Notes: a model not told the origin generated them from the sequence alone. DNA of 64,000 nt from Chloroflexota bacterium (GCA_013112725.1 JABFFZ010000015.1:1-64000), one strand, 5' to 3'. Shown: positions 26,380-35,686, counted from the first letter of the stretch. Translations and numbers: made by a program.

Positions 26380-27426
26380 ATGAAAACAACCAAAGTTATC
26401 CTTATCCTGGGGCTTCTCTTGTTGATGGTATTGTTCGTGGGGCAAATGGTGTGGCGGGTCACGGCCGTGACCCCCACCGGTACTACCCCGCCCACCTACC
26501 TCCCCCTCGTCACCAAACCCGGCACACCGCCACCGCAAATTGCCGGCTGTGACATCTTCCCCGGCGACAACATCTGGAACACGCCCATTGATACCTTGCC
26601 CGTCCATCCCAATTCCAGCACCTTGATCAACACCATTGGCGCAAATAGAGGATTGCATATGGATTTTGGCTCCGGCGTCTGGCCGCCCGGCTCCAATAGC
26701 CCCATTGGCATCCCCTTTGTGGTTGTGCCCGGCAGCCAGCCAGAAGTAACCGTGGACTTCATCTGGTGGCCGGAACAGAGTGACCCCGGCCCCTATCCGG
26801 TGCCACCCGACGCCCCCATTGAAGGCGGCCCCGATAGTGATGGCGACCGGCACGTGCTGGTACTAGAGCGGGATAACTGCATCCTCTACGAGATGTATGC
26901 CGCGTACCCGCAGCAGGATGGTAGTTGGGAAGCGGGCAATGGCGCGGTGTATGACCTCAATTCTCATGCTTTGCGCCCCGATGGCTGGACATCGGCGGAT
27001 GCCGCTGGCTTACCCATCTTGCCCGGATTGGTGCGGTATGACGAAGTGGCGGCGGGCGAAATTCGCCACGCTATCCGCTTCACGGCGCCGGAAACCCGCA
27101 GCGCCCACTGGTGGCCCGCCCGCCACGATGCTTCTGACCTGACCGGGGCGCAATATCCCCCCATGGGGCTGCGTGTCCGTCTGCGGGCAGACTTTGACAT
27201 CTCCGGCTACTCGCCCCATGCCCGGGTCATCCTGCAGGCGATGAAGACGTATGGGATGATCTTGGCCGATAACGGTTCTGCCTGGTATGTCTCCGGCGTG
27301 CCGGATGAGCGGTGGGATAATGATGTGCTGCATGAACTGGATGATGTCACGGGGGCAAACTTTGAGGTGGTAGATGTTTCCTCACTGATGATTGACCCGG
27401 ATTCTGGGCAGGCGCACCAGCCCTAA
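26380..27426 (+). CDS. secreted protein of unknown function
   Basis: The 348-residue product has an N-terminal signal-anchor (about 6-26) and a Thr/Pro-rich spacer, then a mature domain that starts GCDIFPGDNIWNTPID. It also contains DSDGDRHVLVLER, SAHWWPARH and LHELDDVTGANFEVVD. It has four or more His and Asp clusters but no recognised catalytic motif. I do not assign a family. It is monocistronic, between the propeller gene and the flavoprotein gene. Confidence 0.7.
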   Translation: MKTTKVILILGLLLLMVLFVGQMVWRVTAVTPTGTTPPTYLPLVTKPGTPPPQIAGCDIFPGDNIWNTPIDTLPVHPNSSTLINTIGANRGLHMDFGSGVWPPGSNSPIGIPFVVVPGSQPEVTVDFIWWPEQSDPGPYPVPPDAPIEGGPDSDGDRHVLVLERDNCILYEMYAAYPQQDGSWEAGNGAVYDLNSHALRPDGWTSADAAGLPILPGLVRYDEVAAGEIRHAIRFTAPETRSAHWWPARHDASDLTGAQYPPMGLRVRLRADFDISGYSPHARVILQAMKTYGMILADNGSAWYVSGVPDERWDNDVLHELDDVTGANFEVVDVSSLMIDPDSGQAHQP

Positions 27427-27435
27427 TCGCACACG

Positions 27436-27480
27436 GAGGGGAGGCTTTAGCCGACCACTTGTCGGCTAAAGCCCCCCCTC
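27436..27480. terminator. long hairpin after the secreted protein gene
   Basis: GAGGGGAGGCTTTAGCCGAC and GTCGGCTAAAGCC-CCCCCTC pair over about 20 bp with loop CACTT. A T-poor tail follows, so it is terminator-like rather than a textbook intrinsic terminator. Confidence 0.65.
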
Positions 27481-27497
27481 CATCTTTCAAGAGGTTT

Positions 27498-28934
27498 ATG
27501 ACGGCCGACCAATCATTCGATGTCATTGTGTTAGGCGGCGGGCCGGCGGGTATTGCGGCGGCGGAACGAGCCGCTGAACTAGGGGCGCGCACGGCGTTGG
27601 TGACACAAGATTTTGTGGGCGGCATGGCCGCGCATGATGGGCCTATTCCGGTGCGTACACTGGCCCATGCCGCCCGGCTGGTGCGCGAGGCGCAGCAGTT
27701 GGCGCGGTATGGCATTGCCGCCGCGCCGCCGGTGGTCAATTATGATCGGTTGTTGGCGCGGATTCGGGACGTAATTTATGAGTTTCACCAGCAGGTGGAC
27801 TTAATTGGTGATCTGGAAGAGCGGGGGGTGACGATTGTGGCCCAGGCGGGGGCGGCGCGGTTTGTGGATGCGCATACGGTGACTACGGCCGTTGGCCACC
27901 ATCTCACCGCCCATTCCATCATCATCTGCACCGGGGGCCATTCCCGCACGCTGCCCATTCCCGGCTTTGAACACGCCATCACCCACAGCGACGCCTGGGG
28001 GCTGAAAGCCATTCCCGATTCGATGGTGGTGGTTGGTTCGGGCGCGACCGGGGCGCAGGTGGCTTCCATTTTTAATGCCTTTGGCACACGGGTCACAATG
28101 TTGGAAGCGGCGCCGCGCATTTTGATGACGGAGGATGCGGAGGTGGCCACGGCCGTGAAAGCAGCCTACGAAGCCAATGGCGTCCAGGTGGTGGAGGACA
28201 TTGAAGGGTTGACGGCGATTGAACAGAGGCACGGCCGTCTACTCGTTCATTACCGATTGGCGGGAGAGCCATACACGGTGGAAACGGCGCTGGTGGTCAT
28301 GGCCATTGGCTGGCTGGCGAACGCCGAGGGGCTGAACCTGCCGACAGCGGGGGTGGCGACTGACACGCGAGGTTATATTGCCGTGAACGGGTATATGCAG
28401 ACCAATGTGCCCCATATTTTTGCGGCGGGGGATGTGAACGGCCGTCATATGCTCGTGCCCGTCAGCAGCCAGGAAGGGTATTATGCCGCTACCAATGCCG
28501 TGAAGGGCTGCCATGCCCCCATTCGCTATGATCTCATCCCCTTTGGCAGCTTTACCAACCCGGAATATGCCCAGGTAGGACTGACGGAAGCGGCGGCGCG
28601 GGAAACGTTTGATGTGGTCATTGGCAAAATTGGGTTTGACCGTTTTCCGCGCAGTATCATTGACGGCCGTACCACCGGCTTTTGCAAACTGGTGGCCGAC
28701 CGGGCGTCGTTGCAAATTTTGGGCTGCCATCTGGTGGGTGAACGGGCCGTAGAGACGGTGCAACTGGTAGCGGCGGGCATGAAGGCCGGGCTGACGGTGG
28801 CGCAGTTGGCCGAACTGCCGCTCTCGTTTCCTACTTATGTGGAGATTGTGGGCTGGGCGGCTTATGACATTTTGCAGCAGGTGGGCTTAGACCGGCGCGG
28901 CGGGCAGTGGGTGGCTCATTTAGGCCGGGGGTGA
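27498..28934 (+). CDS. NAD(P)/FAD-dependent oxidoreductase, mercuric reductase fold without redox Cys pair
   Basis: The start at 27498 has GAGG upstream. The 478-residue product has FAD-binding VIVLGGGPAGIAAAERA (about 9-25), NAD-binding VVVGSGATGAQVASIF, and the second FAD motif FAAGDVNG. A pyridine-nucleotide dimerisation domain follows. In place of the usual GGxCxxxGCxPSK disulfide motif it has VGGMAAHDGPIPVRTLAHA, with no Cys. The C-terminal His-Glu pair is also absent (SFPTYVEIVG). It therefore cannot be a classical disulfide reductase; NAD(P)H:quinone or electron-transfer activity is inferred. Substrate unknown. Confidence 0.82.
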   Translation: MTADQSFDVIVLGGGPAGIAAAERAAELGARTALVTQDFVGGMAAHDGPIPVRTLAHAARLVREAQQLARYGIAAAPPVVNYDRLLARIRDVIYEFHQQVDLIGDLEERGVTIVAQAGAARFVDAHTVTTAVGHHLTAHSIIICTGGHSRTLPIPGFEHAITHSDAWGLKAIPDSMVVVGSGATGAQVASIFNAFGTRVTMLEAAPRILMTEDAEVATAVKAAYEANGVQVVEDIEGLTAIEQRHGRLLVHYRLAGEPYTVETALVVMAIGWLANAEGLNLPTAGVATDTRGYIAVNGYMQTNVPHIFAAGDVNGRHMLVPVSSQEGYYAATNAVKGCHAPIRYDLIPFGSFTNPEYAQVGLTEAAARETFDVVIGKIGFDRFPRSIIDGRTTGFCKLVADRASLQILGCHLVGERAVETVQLVAAGMKAGLTVAQLAELPLSFPTYVEIVGWAAYDILQQVGLDRRGGQWVAHLGRG

Positions 28935-28941
28935 GGATGCC

Positions 28942-29175
28942 TCAATCGTGCAGACGGGCAACCATCACATCATAGCGGTAATGGGTGGTGAGCAGGTCGA
29001 GCAGGACCGCTTCGGTCAGCGTCTCTTGGGAGTCCTGGTCAAGGCGGCGGCTCCATTTGTGGTAACGGCCGTCGCCCACATACGTTAGCCCCCACTCCTC
29101 CTCCTGAAAGCGGGTCACAAACCGCTTCCCCGCCCGTAACTGGGCCACAAACGCCGCCGCTTCTTCATCTTTCAT
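28942..29175 (-). CDS. small hypothetical protein
   Basis: From the ATG at 29175 the product is 77 residues, starting MKDEEAAAFVAQLRAGKRF and ending DVMVARLHD. An earlier ATG at 29304 would add 43 residues with an unconserved look. It is convergent with the flavoprotein gene (8 bases apart). No domain is recognised. Coding is supported by protein-like composition and lack of overlap with other genes. Confidence 0.5.
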   Translation of the reverse strand: MKDEEAAAFVAQLRAGKRFVTRFQEEEWGLTYVGDGRYHKWSRRLDQDSQETLTEAVLLDLLTTHYRYDVMVARLHD

Positions 29176-29315
29176 GCAAGCACAATTTCCAATAACGTTA
29201 GTGTCACGAAGTTTTGCCCCCTTCTTAAGACTACAACGGATGGAGAAATAAACGGATAATTTTCCAGAGGGGAATCCGTTCAATTCCTTATCCGCTGTAG
29301 TCATGGCGAAAAAGT

Positions 29316-29366
29316 AATGACATTACCCAATAACCGATTACCGATAACGGATTACCGATAACCGTC
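29316..29366. repeat. iterated-word repeats (ATTACCGATAACGG family)
   Basis: TTACCCAATAACCGATTACC and GATAACGGATTACCGATAAC words fill the gap before the end of the SDR gene. A related element is at 32305-32358. Confidence 0.65.
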
Positions 29367-30158
29367 TTACCACACCGTCCGCATGGCCCCACCATCCACA
29401 ATCAACGTCTCACCGGTAATGTAGCTGGCGGCGTCAGAGAGCAAAAATGCACCCGCTTTGCCAAACTCATCAATCGTGCCATATCGCCGCCACGGGATGA
29501 GCGATTCCTGGTATGCTTTTTGCTCATCGGGGTTCTGCCCCAGCCGTTTGGCCGTCAGGCTGTCTAGCGATTTTACCCGGTCGGTATCAATGCGACCCGG
29601 TACCAGGTTGTTCACCCGGATGTGTTCCGGCGCTAACTGGCGTGACAGACTCTTGACTAGGCTCACTACCCCGGAACGCATCACGTTAGACAGCAGCAAA
29701 ATGTCAATCGGCTCTTTCACCGAAGAGGAGGTAAGGGTCAAAATAGAACCACCGCCTTTTTGCCGCATGGCGGGCAGCGCCGCCCGAATCATGCGCACAC
29801 TGCTGAGCAGCGTCAGTTCAAACGCCGCCTGCCAGTCCGCATCTGAAAAATTTTCAAAACCGCCGGTGGGCGGGCCACCGGCATTCACCACCAGCCCATC
29901 AATGCCGCCAAAATGAATTTGCGTGGCCTGCGCCCAATCCTGGATAGATTGGGCATCGGTGGCGTCCATCACAAAGCCCATCACCTGCGCCCCGGTTTCC
30001 GCCTGTAACTGGTGGGCGGCCAACTCAATGTCTGCCTGGGTGCGGCTGGCAATGGAGACCAGCGCCCCCTCTTGCGCCACCGCCCGCGCAATGCCATATC
30101 CCAGCCCCTTGCTGGCGGCAGCCACCATAATCACCTTGTCTTTTAAACCCAAATCCAT
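29367..30158 (-). CDS. SDR family protein lacking the Tyr/Lys catalytic pair
   Basis: The 263-residue product has the Rossmann motif AAASKGLGYGIA (about 13-24), NAGGPP in place of NNAG, and the C-terminal TGETLIVDGG, so the fold is clear. Where classical SDRs have YxxxK, it reads NVMRS (LLLSNVMRSGVVSL): Tyr is replaced by Asn and Lys by Arg. The catalytic-site Ser is retained (TSSSV). FabG-like proteins with this change are known, but their chemistry is uncertain. It appears monocistronic. Confidence 0.85.
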   Translation of the reverse strand: MDLGLKDKVIMVAAASKGLGYGIARAVAQEGALVSIASRTQADIELAAHQLQAETGAQVMGFVMDATDAQSIQDWAQATQIHFGGIDGLVVNAGGPPTGGFENFSDADWQAAFELTLLSSVRMIRAALPAMRQKGGGSILTLTSSSVKEPIDILLLSNVMRSGVVSLVKSLSRQLAPEHIRVNNLVPGRIDTDRVKSLDSLTAKRLGQNPDEQKAYQESLIPWRRYGTIDEFGKAGAFLLSDAASYITGETLIVDGGAMRTVW

Positions 30159-30189
30159 CTTACCCTCCGCTCTGGAATGAGAGACATTG

Positions 30190-30912
30190 TCAGGCTTGTT
30201 GGCGTGTTAACAGGGACGCCACAAACGCTTGATGTTCTGGAGAAGCAATGCCGGCCTGTAACACCCCCAACAGCCCGACCAGATCATCAGCCCAAAATGA
30301 ATTGGCATGAAAATGTAGACCGGGGAATACCTGGCTTTGGATAACACCATTTTCATCTGGCGACATCAACACATATTCCCCTTCTAACAGGTGGAACCAA
30401 CGTGTTTCCTGCTCATAAGCCAGCAGCACCAGATATTCCTGCACCCCGTTGCGCCGGTAAACACGTAACTTTTCGTGCAAATCGTAAGCCGCGCTACTGG
30501 CAGCCACCTCCACAATGAGTTCCGGTGGCCCTTCAAGAAAATCATCTACACCAACTCCGGACTGACCGCCTGCGGTTTCCAGAATACGCAAAAAAGCATC
30601 GGGCTGGACCTCGTTTTCCAGATCGAGCCGCACGGTAGCATTATCGCCAAAATCTGTGCCGGGTGTGACCGCTGCATAACTACCAAGAAACAAAACGATT
30701 CGGCTGTGCGGTTTGCTGTGTTTTTCAAGGCGGACGGGCGAGGGCATGTAAACAACTCCTTCAATCAGTTCAGCCTTCTTCAAGTGGGGATGGGCCAGGT
30801 AGCGGCGTTCAAACTCGGCGCGTGTCAGGTGATCGCCATTAGCTAAGGGTGGCGTTGGCTGTTCACCTTTAGCTCTTTTAGTTGTTTTAGGGGGTAATGT
30901 TGCTGTTACCAT
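30190..30912 (-). CDS. Uma2 family (DUF820) putative endonuclease
   Basis: The 240-residue product has the Uma2 core: LTRAEFERRYLAHPHLKKAE, LIEGVVYMPSP, then PDAFLRI and PELIVEVAASS. A later lysine (EKLRVYRRNGVQEYLV) gives the PD-(D/E)XK-type arrangement. This family is very common in cyanobacteria and Chloroflexota and its role is unclear. A smaller member is encoded at 31816. Confidence 0.88.
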   Translation of the reverse strand: MVTATLPPKTTKRAKGEQPTPPLANGDHLTRAEFERRYLAHPHLKKAELIEGVVYMPSPVRLEKHSKPHSRIVLFLGSYAAVTPGTDFGDNATVRLDLENEVQPDAFLRILETAGGQSGVGVDDFLEGPPELIVEVAASSAAYDLHEKLRVYRRNGVQEYLVLLAYEQETRWFHLLEGEYVLMSPDENGVIQSQVFPGLHFHANSFWADDLVGLLGVLQAGIASPEHQAFVASLLTRQQA

Positions 30913-31002
30913 CGAGGTTTTCGCCTGTTTATGGGAGGTTCATCCGATTTTTCCTGTCATACTACCAGGTCGAGTATAACACATTACAGGGGATCCGATT
31001 TC

Positions 31003-31754
31003 TCATAGATTCACTGTTTCCCCATCCAGAGGGATAAGCAAACGCGATGCCGAAATCCCGTGATTGTCGGCTGCGGCCCGCAGGTCGGCGCGGGAAACTG
31101 TGCCGTGATCGAGCGATTCCAGATGCACGGCGATGATGGTGGCCTGGGGCGCGGCCTGGCATGCGGCGATGGTCTGGGCGGCGTCCATGACAATGGGGGC
31201 GCTGTCGCCAAATTTTGCGCCGCTGGAATGGATGATGATCACATCGGGCTGCACGGTGCGAATGATTTCGGCCACAGCTTCGTACCAGATGGTGTCGCCG
31301 GCCCAGTAAACGGTCGGTTCCCCGGCGGTCTGCCAGACGAAGCCGGAGACCTGCCCCATGCGCTGTCCCCTTCGCCCGTGCCGTGCTGCCCTGGGGTGCG
31401 GGTGAAGGTGATGCCTTGCCAGGTGTGGGAGTGAGTGATGGGCGTCACGGCCGTAAACCCCTTCTCCTTTATCTTCTCCTCATCCCCCGGCTGGCACAAA
31501 ATGGGCAAACCCTTCGGCAGTAAGGCCACGGCCGTGTCATCAAAATGATCCACATGTAAATGCGAAATAAGCGCCATTTCCACTCCGGCAACCGCCTCTT
31601 CCGGGGTACAGGGCAGTTCCACAATCGGGTTCGGCGCAATCTCGGCAAACGACCGAACCGTCCCTTTAGCCGCCAGGAAGGGGTCTACCACAAACAAATG
31701 ACCGCCATACGTCACGCGCAAGGTTGCACTGCGAATTAACTGCACCTTCATCAT
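31003..31754 (-). pseudogene. MBL-fold metallo-hydrolase with one frameshift
   Basis: The first part (31754 down to about 31370) has ALISHLHVDHFDD, the HxHxDH zinc motif, and runs to TPGQHGTGEG. The second part (from about 31370 to 31003) starts MGQVSGFVW in another frame and contains YWAGDTIWY (the later Asp ligand) and VHLESLDH. Joining them needs a single extra G in the GGGG run near 31370, which restores GEGGQRMGQVSGF. So either one G was lost from a homopolymer in the gene, or the assembly is wrong there. All zinc ligands are otherwise present. It starts at ATG 31754. Confidence 0.75.
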
Positions 31755-31815
31755 TTGGTTTCCAGTAACAGGTTGCAAGTGGCAGATAATTGCTTGCCAG
31801 CAGCCATTTACAATG

Positions 31816-32292
31816 TCAGCTAAAAATTTTATCCAAGTTAACAGTGATACCCACTACCGGGTCGGTCATTTCCCCAGAGGAATACACGGTGGATTCCATC
31901 TCCGGCGTGAATATGACAATAGAACTGAGCGCGGGCTGAACCAGCCACCCTGATTTCACGCCGGCGGCAAAATATAACTCCATCTTATCTATGAGGTCCG
32001 ATATGTATTGTCGTGGAGACAGAATTTCAACGACCAACAGAGGCAACTTCTGAGCCTTAATCTGGTCATGTAGCAGGTCCAGAGAAAACCTGGGATACAC
32101 GCAGATGTCTGGAATTAAGGGCTGGGGTTCTAGATCGAGTGTTAATTCGCTCGCAACTGTATATTGATCCTCATACTTCAGCAATGCGCCGATGAGCCGC
32201 GCTTGTATCACGCCATGATTAATGCTAGGCATGGGTTTCCCCCTTTCCAATTCATATTCGGAGAGTATTTCAAGGGTTTCCATGATTTTCAC
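31816..32292 (-). CDS. Uma2 family (DUF820) putative endonuclease, short
   Basis: The 158-residue product lacks the usual N-terminal part but keeps MPSINHGVIQARLIGAL, LIPDICVYPR, LPLLVVEILSP and YFAAGVKSGWLVQP. These give the conserved Asp, Glu and Lys. It may be complete for its subfamily. It sits downstream of the OsmC gene, separated by a GATAACCG hairpin. Confidence 0.85.
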   Translation of the reverse strand: MKIMETLEILSEYELERGKPMPSINHGVIQARLIGALLKYEDQYTVASELTLDLEPQPLIPDICVYPRFSLDLLHDQIKAQKLPLLVVEILSPRQYISDLIDKMELYFAAGVKSGWLVQPALSSIVIFTPEMESTVYSSGEMTDPVVGITVNLDKIFS

Positions 32293-32304
32293 CCCTTCCA
32301 GTTC

Positions 32305-32358
32305 GGTAATCGGTAATCGGCCAGATCCTTCACCGATAACCGATTACCGATTACCACA
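32305..32358. repeat. iterated-word hairpin (CGGTAATCGG family)
   Basis: TTCGGTAATCGGTAATCGG and its inverse CCGATAACCGATTACCGATT pair between the OsmC and Uma2 genes. It belongs to the same family as 29316 and 58072. Confidence 0.8.
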
Positions 32359-32359
32359 A

Positions 32360-32794
32360 TTACCCATTCAAAACAGCACTCTTAATCACCATCTCCGTCG
32401 CCGCCAGCGCCCGCGAGATGGGGCAGTTGGCTTTGGCTTTGGTTACGAAATCCTGGTAATCGGCTTCGCTCAGGCCGGGCACGGTGGCCTGGGTGTCCAG
32501 TTCGATCAGGGTTATTTTTGGCCCTGTTTCGTCCCGGCCCAGGTGAACCGAAGCGGTGGTCTCGACGCTGGTGGGGGTGTAGCCATTGTTGCTCAGCAGC
32601 GCAGAGAGGAACATGGAGAAGCAGCCGGCATGGGCCGCGCCAATCAGTTCTTCCGGGTTGGTGCCTTTATCCGAATTTTCAAAGCGGGAGGCGAAGGTGT
32701 AGGGCACATCGGCGTACCCGCTTTGTACCTTCATCTGCCCATTGCCTTCTTTGAGGGTGCCGTTCCACACGGCCGTTGCTGTTCGTGTTGTCAT
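32360..32794 (-). CDS. osmC: OsmC/Ohr family peroxiredoxin
   Basis: The 144-residue product is a full-length OsmC. The two redox cysteines lie in AAHAGCFSMFLS and KANCPISRAL, and the FENSDKGTNPEELIGAA motif is present. The family reduces organic hydroperoxides using a Cys pair. ACGGCCGT lies at its 5' end, and a perfect 18-nt palindrome made of two ACGGCCGT copies lies upstream (32825-32842). Confidence 0.92.
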   Translation of the reverse strand: MTTRTATAVWNGTLKEGNGQMKVQSGYADVPYTFASRFENSDKGTNPEELIGAAHAGCFSMFLSALLSNNGYTPTSVETTASVHLGRDETGPKITLIELDTQATVPGLSEADYQDFVTKAKANCPISRALAATEMVIKSAVLNG

Positions 32795-32824
32795 TGTTTA
32801 TTACTCCTTTTCGTGTTGGTGATG

Positions 32825-32842
32825 ACGGCCGTATACGGCCGT
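32825..32842. promoter_or_regulatory. double ACGGCCGT palindrome upstream of osmC
   Basis: ACGGCCGTATACGGCCGT is a perfect 18-base palindrome made of two copies of the octamer that is iterated through the whole window. It is about 30 nt upstream of the OsmC start. A regulatory role is a guess. Confidence 0.4.
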
Positions 32843-32900
32843 TCACCTTTTATACTACCCCGCCCCCGAATCCGTGCAACCGTTTGCCTGTTGGTTGGCG

Positions 32901-33449
32901 TTAGAACGGCCACGGGTTTTTGACGCCATACAACGCCCGCGCCTCCGGGTAGGCCAGTTCCGGGATGCCAATCTCTACCGATTCCAATAAACCATCGGCC
33001 CGCCAGCTAACCTGCCACTCCACGCCCGGAAATTCATAAAACCAGAGAATCTCCGTTTCGTCCTCTACAAATTCATGGTAGGGATCGCCGCAAGCCCAGC
33101 GCATATCCTTGGGGGTGGTCTGCTCGGAAATAGACAAATTGCGCCCCTGGTAACGCCACAAGCCTGTAAACGGCCGTGAATCCTCATCCGGCAATAATCT
33201 GAAAATGAGCGTCTCCAGCAGGTCGTTATCGGCAATCAGGTAAAACCCTTGCTTCAGGTAATAATATATGCCCGAATCGTTGTAGATATTTTCGGATGGC
33301 CCCAGGCCGCTCAATTGGTCAATGTGCCCGCCAATCGAGACGCCGCATAAGGCGTGTTTGTCCAAATCAACCACCAACGGCAACGCTGGCTCTTTTTGCC
33401 ACTGCGCTGTGCGGTTTTTGCGACCAAGCAATCGGTTTTTGAGGCTCAT
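32901..33449 (-). CDS. hypothetical protein coupled to formate dehydrogenase
   Basis: The start is at ATG 33449, one base after the fdh stop (TAACATG), so translation is probably coupled. The 182-residue product begins MSLKNRLLGRKNRTAQW and has LPLVVDLDKHALCG and many Trp and acidic residues (WYEFPGVEWQVSW). It has no TM or metal-binding motif. I do not recognise the family. Its position suggests a formate dehydrogenase partner, but the composition would also fit an unrelated housekeeping gene. Confidence 0.65.
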   Translation of the reverse strand: MSLKNRLLGRKNRTAQWQKEPALPLVVDLDKHALCGVSIGGHIDQLSGLGPSENIYNDSGIYYYLKQGFYLIADNDLLETLIFRLLPDEDSRPFTGLWRYQGRNLSISEQTTPKDMRWACGDPYHEFVEDETEILWFYEFPGVEWQVSWRADGLLESVEIGIPELAYPEARALYGVKNPWPF

Positions 33450-33450
33450 G

Positions 33451-35622
33451 TTAATGCACCTGCACCGGGTCTTTGATCGCGCCGCGGGCAAACAACGGTG
33501 TATCGTACCCGGCGTCCCAACCGGCAGGCGCGGTGGTTTTTTCAATGCGCACGGCCGTGTTCTTGTAATCCGGTATCTTGGCCCGGCCGTCAATCCGGTC
33601 CAGCGTCAGCAAATTGGCCGCCGCCTCCGCAAAGTGGAACGGGATAAAAATCGTCCCCCGCGGCGATCGCTCCGTCACCAACAGCCGCAACACAACAGAG
33701 CCACGCCGCGAAGAGACTTTGACCCAATCTCCCATCTCCAACCCCAAATCTCCCGCATCTTGGGGATTCATCTCACACACCGCTTCCGGGAACACCTCCT
33801 CAATCTGCGACCGCCCGGTCATGGTGCTGCCGCTCCAATGGTACAGCACTCGCCCTGTACTCAGGTTAAATGGATACTGTTCATTCGGTAATTCAGACTC
33901 TGTGCCGTACGCCACCTCCCAAAATTTCCCCTTACCACGCGGAAACTCTTCAGCAAAGAGGAAGGGCGTGCCGGGATGGTCAAAGCTGGGGCAGGGCCAA
34001 TGGACGCCGCCTTCGCGTTCCAGGCGTTCATAAGTGATGCCCCAAAAATCAGGCGTCACCTGGCGCATCTCCTCCCAAATCTCCGCCGGGCTGGCATAGT
34101 CAAAACCATGCGCCAGCGCCAGCCCCAATCGCTGCTCGATGCGCCGCCCCAGGTCACACAGAATGTCCCAATCGGCGCGTGAATTGCCCACAGGGGGTAC
34201 GGCCGTGCGACATCGCTGCACCCGCCGATCCGTATTCGTAAACGTGCCGTCTTTCTCGGCAAAGCTGGTGGCGGGCAAAATCACGTCCGCCATTTCCCCC
34301 GTCTCGTTGATGAAGATATCCTGGCAGACCAGCAGTTCTAGCTGCTCCAAGGCGTGGCGGGCGTGGTTCTGGTTCGGTTCGCTCATCATTGGGTTTTCAC
34401 CCAGAACAAAGACGGCACGGATACGGCCGTCGGCCGCCCCATCCACCATCTCGGTCGCCGTCAGTCCCGGCGTTGGATTCAGTTCCACGCCCCAATGCTG
34501 CTCAAATTTGGCGCGCACGGCCGGCGCGCTTACGCTTTGGTACGCGGTGAACACGTTAGGTAGCCCGCCGCTGTCTGAGCAGCCCTGCACATTATTCTGG
34601 CCGCGCAGCGGATTCAGCCCCGTGCCCGCTTTGCCCACGTGCCCACACATCAACGCCAGGTTGACTAACGACAGCGTGTTGTCCGTGCCATGTGTACTCT
34701 GGCTGATGCCCATGCCCCAATAAATGGCCGCCCGTTTCGCCCCGGCATAAATCCGCGCCGCCTGCCGGATTTGCTCGGCCGGGACGCCGCTCACCGACTC
34801 CGCCCACTCTGGCGTGTACTTTTCCAGCGATTCCAGGTAGTCGTTAAACCCTTCGGTGCGGTTTTGGATGAATTCGTCATCATACAATTGCTCTTTGACC
34901 ACGACATGGGCCATCGCCTGGAATACGGCCACATCCGTGCCCGGATTTTGCCGCAGCCAGAGGGTGGCAAAGTTGGTCATATCAATATGGCGTGGGTCTA
35001 CGACGATCAATTTGGCCCCATTTTGGCGCACTGCCCGCTTCAGAAAGTTAGAAATGACCGGGTGTGTTTCGGTCGTGTTGCTACCGGTGACGATAAACGC
35101 TTCCAGGTTTTCCATCTCGGCGATAGAGTTGGACATGGCGCTGCTGCCGATGGACAACTGCAAACCCGTCACCGACCCGGCGTGGCACAGCCGGGCGCAG
35201 TGGTCTACGTTGTTGGTGTGCATCAGGGCGCGGATGAGCTTTTGGTAGACGTAGTTGTCTTCGTTGGTGGCTTTGGCGCTGGCGTAGCTGGCAATGGCGT
35301 CGCCGCCATACTGGTTACGGATGCGTACTAGTTCATCGGCCACAAAATCCAGGGCTTCATCCCAGGAGGCTTCGCGCCAGATCGGTTTGGCGCTACGGCC
35401 GTCGGCCCGATTCACCCGGATGAGCGGCGTCTTCACCCGCCCTGGATGCTTGACATAATCCGTACCAAACCGCCCCTTGACGCACAACATCCCATAATTA
35501 GGCGCGGCGTCAAAAGGGGCGGTGACGGCATAGATGAAATCGTCCTTGATGTTTAGTTCCATCTGGCAGCCCACCCCACAGTAGGGGCAGGTCGTGCGCA
35601 CCACACGGTCAGGGGAAATCAT
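33451..35622 (-). CDS. fdhF: formate dehydrogenase catalytic subunit, Cys type
   Basis: The 723-residue product is a molybdopterin oxidoreductase. The N-terminal 4Fe-4S site is CPYCGVGC plus C47 (C12, C15, C19, C47). The active-site segment is ARLCHAGSV (C146), with Cys where some homologues have selenocysteine. The molybdopterin dinucleotide-binding C-terminus has GRVLYHWSGSTMTGRS and STRRGS-like residues. Formate to CO2 is the usual reaction. No electron-transfer subunits are adjacent, only the small gene at 32901. Confidence 0.88.
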   Translation of the reverse strand: MISPDRVVRTTCPYCGVGCQMELNIKDDFIYAVTAPFDAAPNYGMLCVKGRFGTDYVKHPGRVKTPLIRVNRADGRSAKPIWREASWDEALDFVADELVRIRNQYGGDAIASYASAKATNEDNYVYQKLIRALMHTNNVDHCARLCHAGSVTGLQLSIGSSAMSNSIAEMENLEAFIVTGSNTTETHPVISNFLKRAVRQNGAKLIVVDPRHIDMTNFATLWLRQNPGTDVAVFQAMAHVVVKEQLYDDEFIQNRTEGFNDYLESLEKYTPEWAESVSGVPAEQIRQAARIYAGAKRAAIYWGMGISQSTHGTDNTLSLVNLALMCGHVGKAGTGLNPLRGQNNVQGCSDSGGLPNVFTAYQSVSAPAVRAKFEQHWGVELNPTPGLTATEMVDGAADGRIRAVFVLGENPMMSEPNQNHARHALEQLELLVCQDIFINETGEMADVILPATSFAEKDGTFTNTDRRVQRCRTAVPPVGNSRADWDILCDLGRRIEQRLGLALAHGFDYASPAEIWEEMRQVTPDFWGITYERLEREGGVHWPCPSFDHPGTPFLFAEEFPRGKGKFWEVAYGTESELPNEQYPFNLSTGRVLYHWSGSTMTGRSQIEEVFPEAVCEMNPQDAGDLGLEMGDWVKVSSRRGSVVLRLLVTERSPRGTIFIPFHFAEAAANLLTLDRIDGRAKIPDYKNTAVRIEKTTAPAGWDAGYDTPLFARGAIKDPVQVH

Positions 35623-35686
35623 GGCGTATCTCCTTATGCTGTTTAACGGTTCAGGTTCAGTTTACTGCCAAAGTCTGAGGGGTGAG

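Noticed and set aside
33451..35622. Formate dehydrogenase as a selenoprotein
   Set aside because: The active-site codon gives Cys (ARLCHAGSV). There is no internal TGA.
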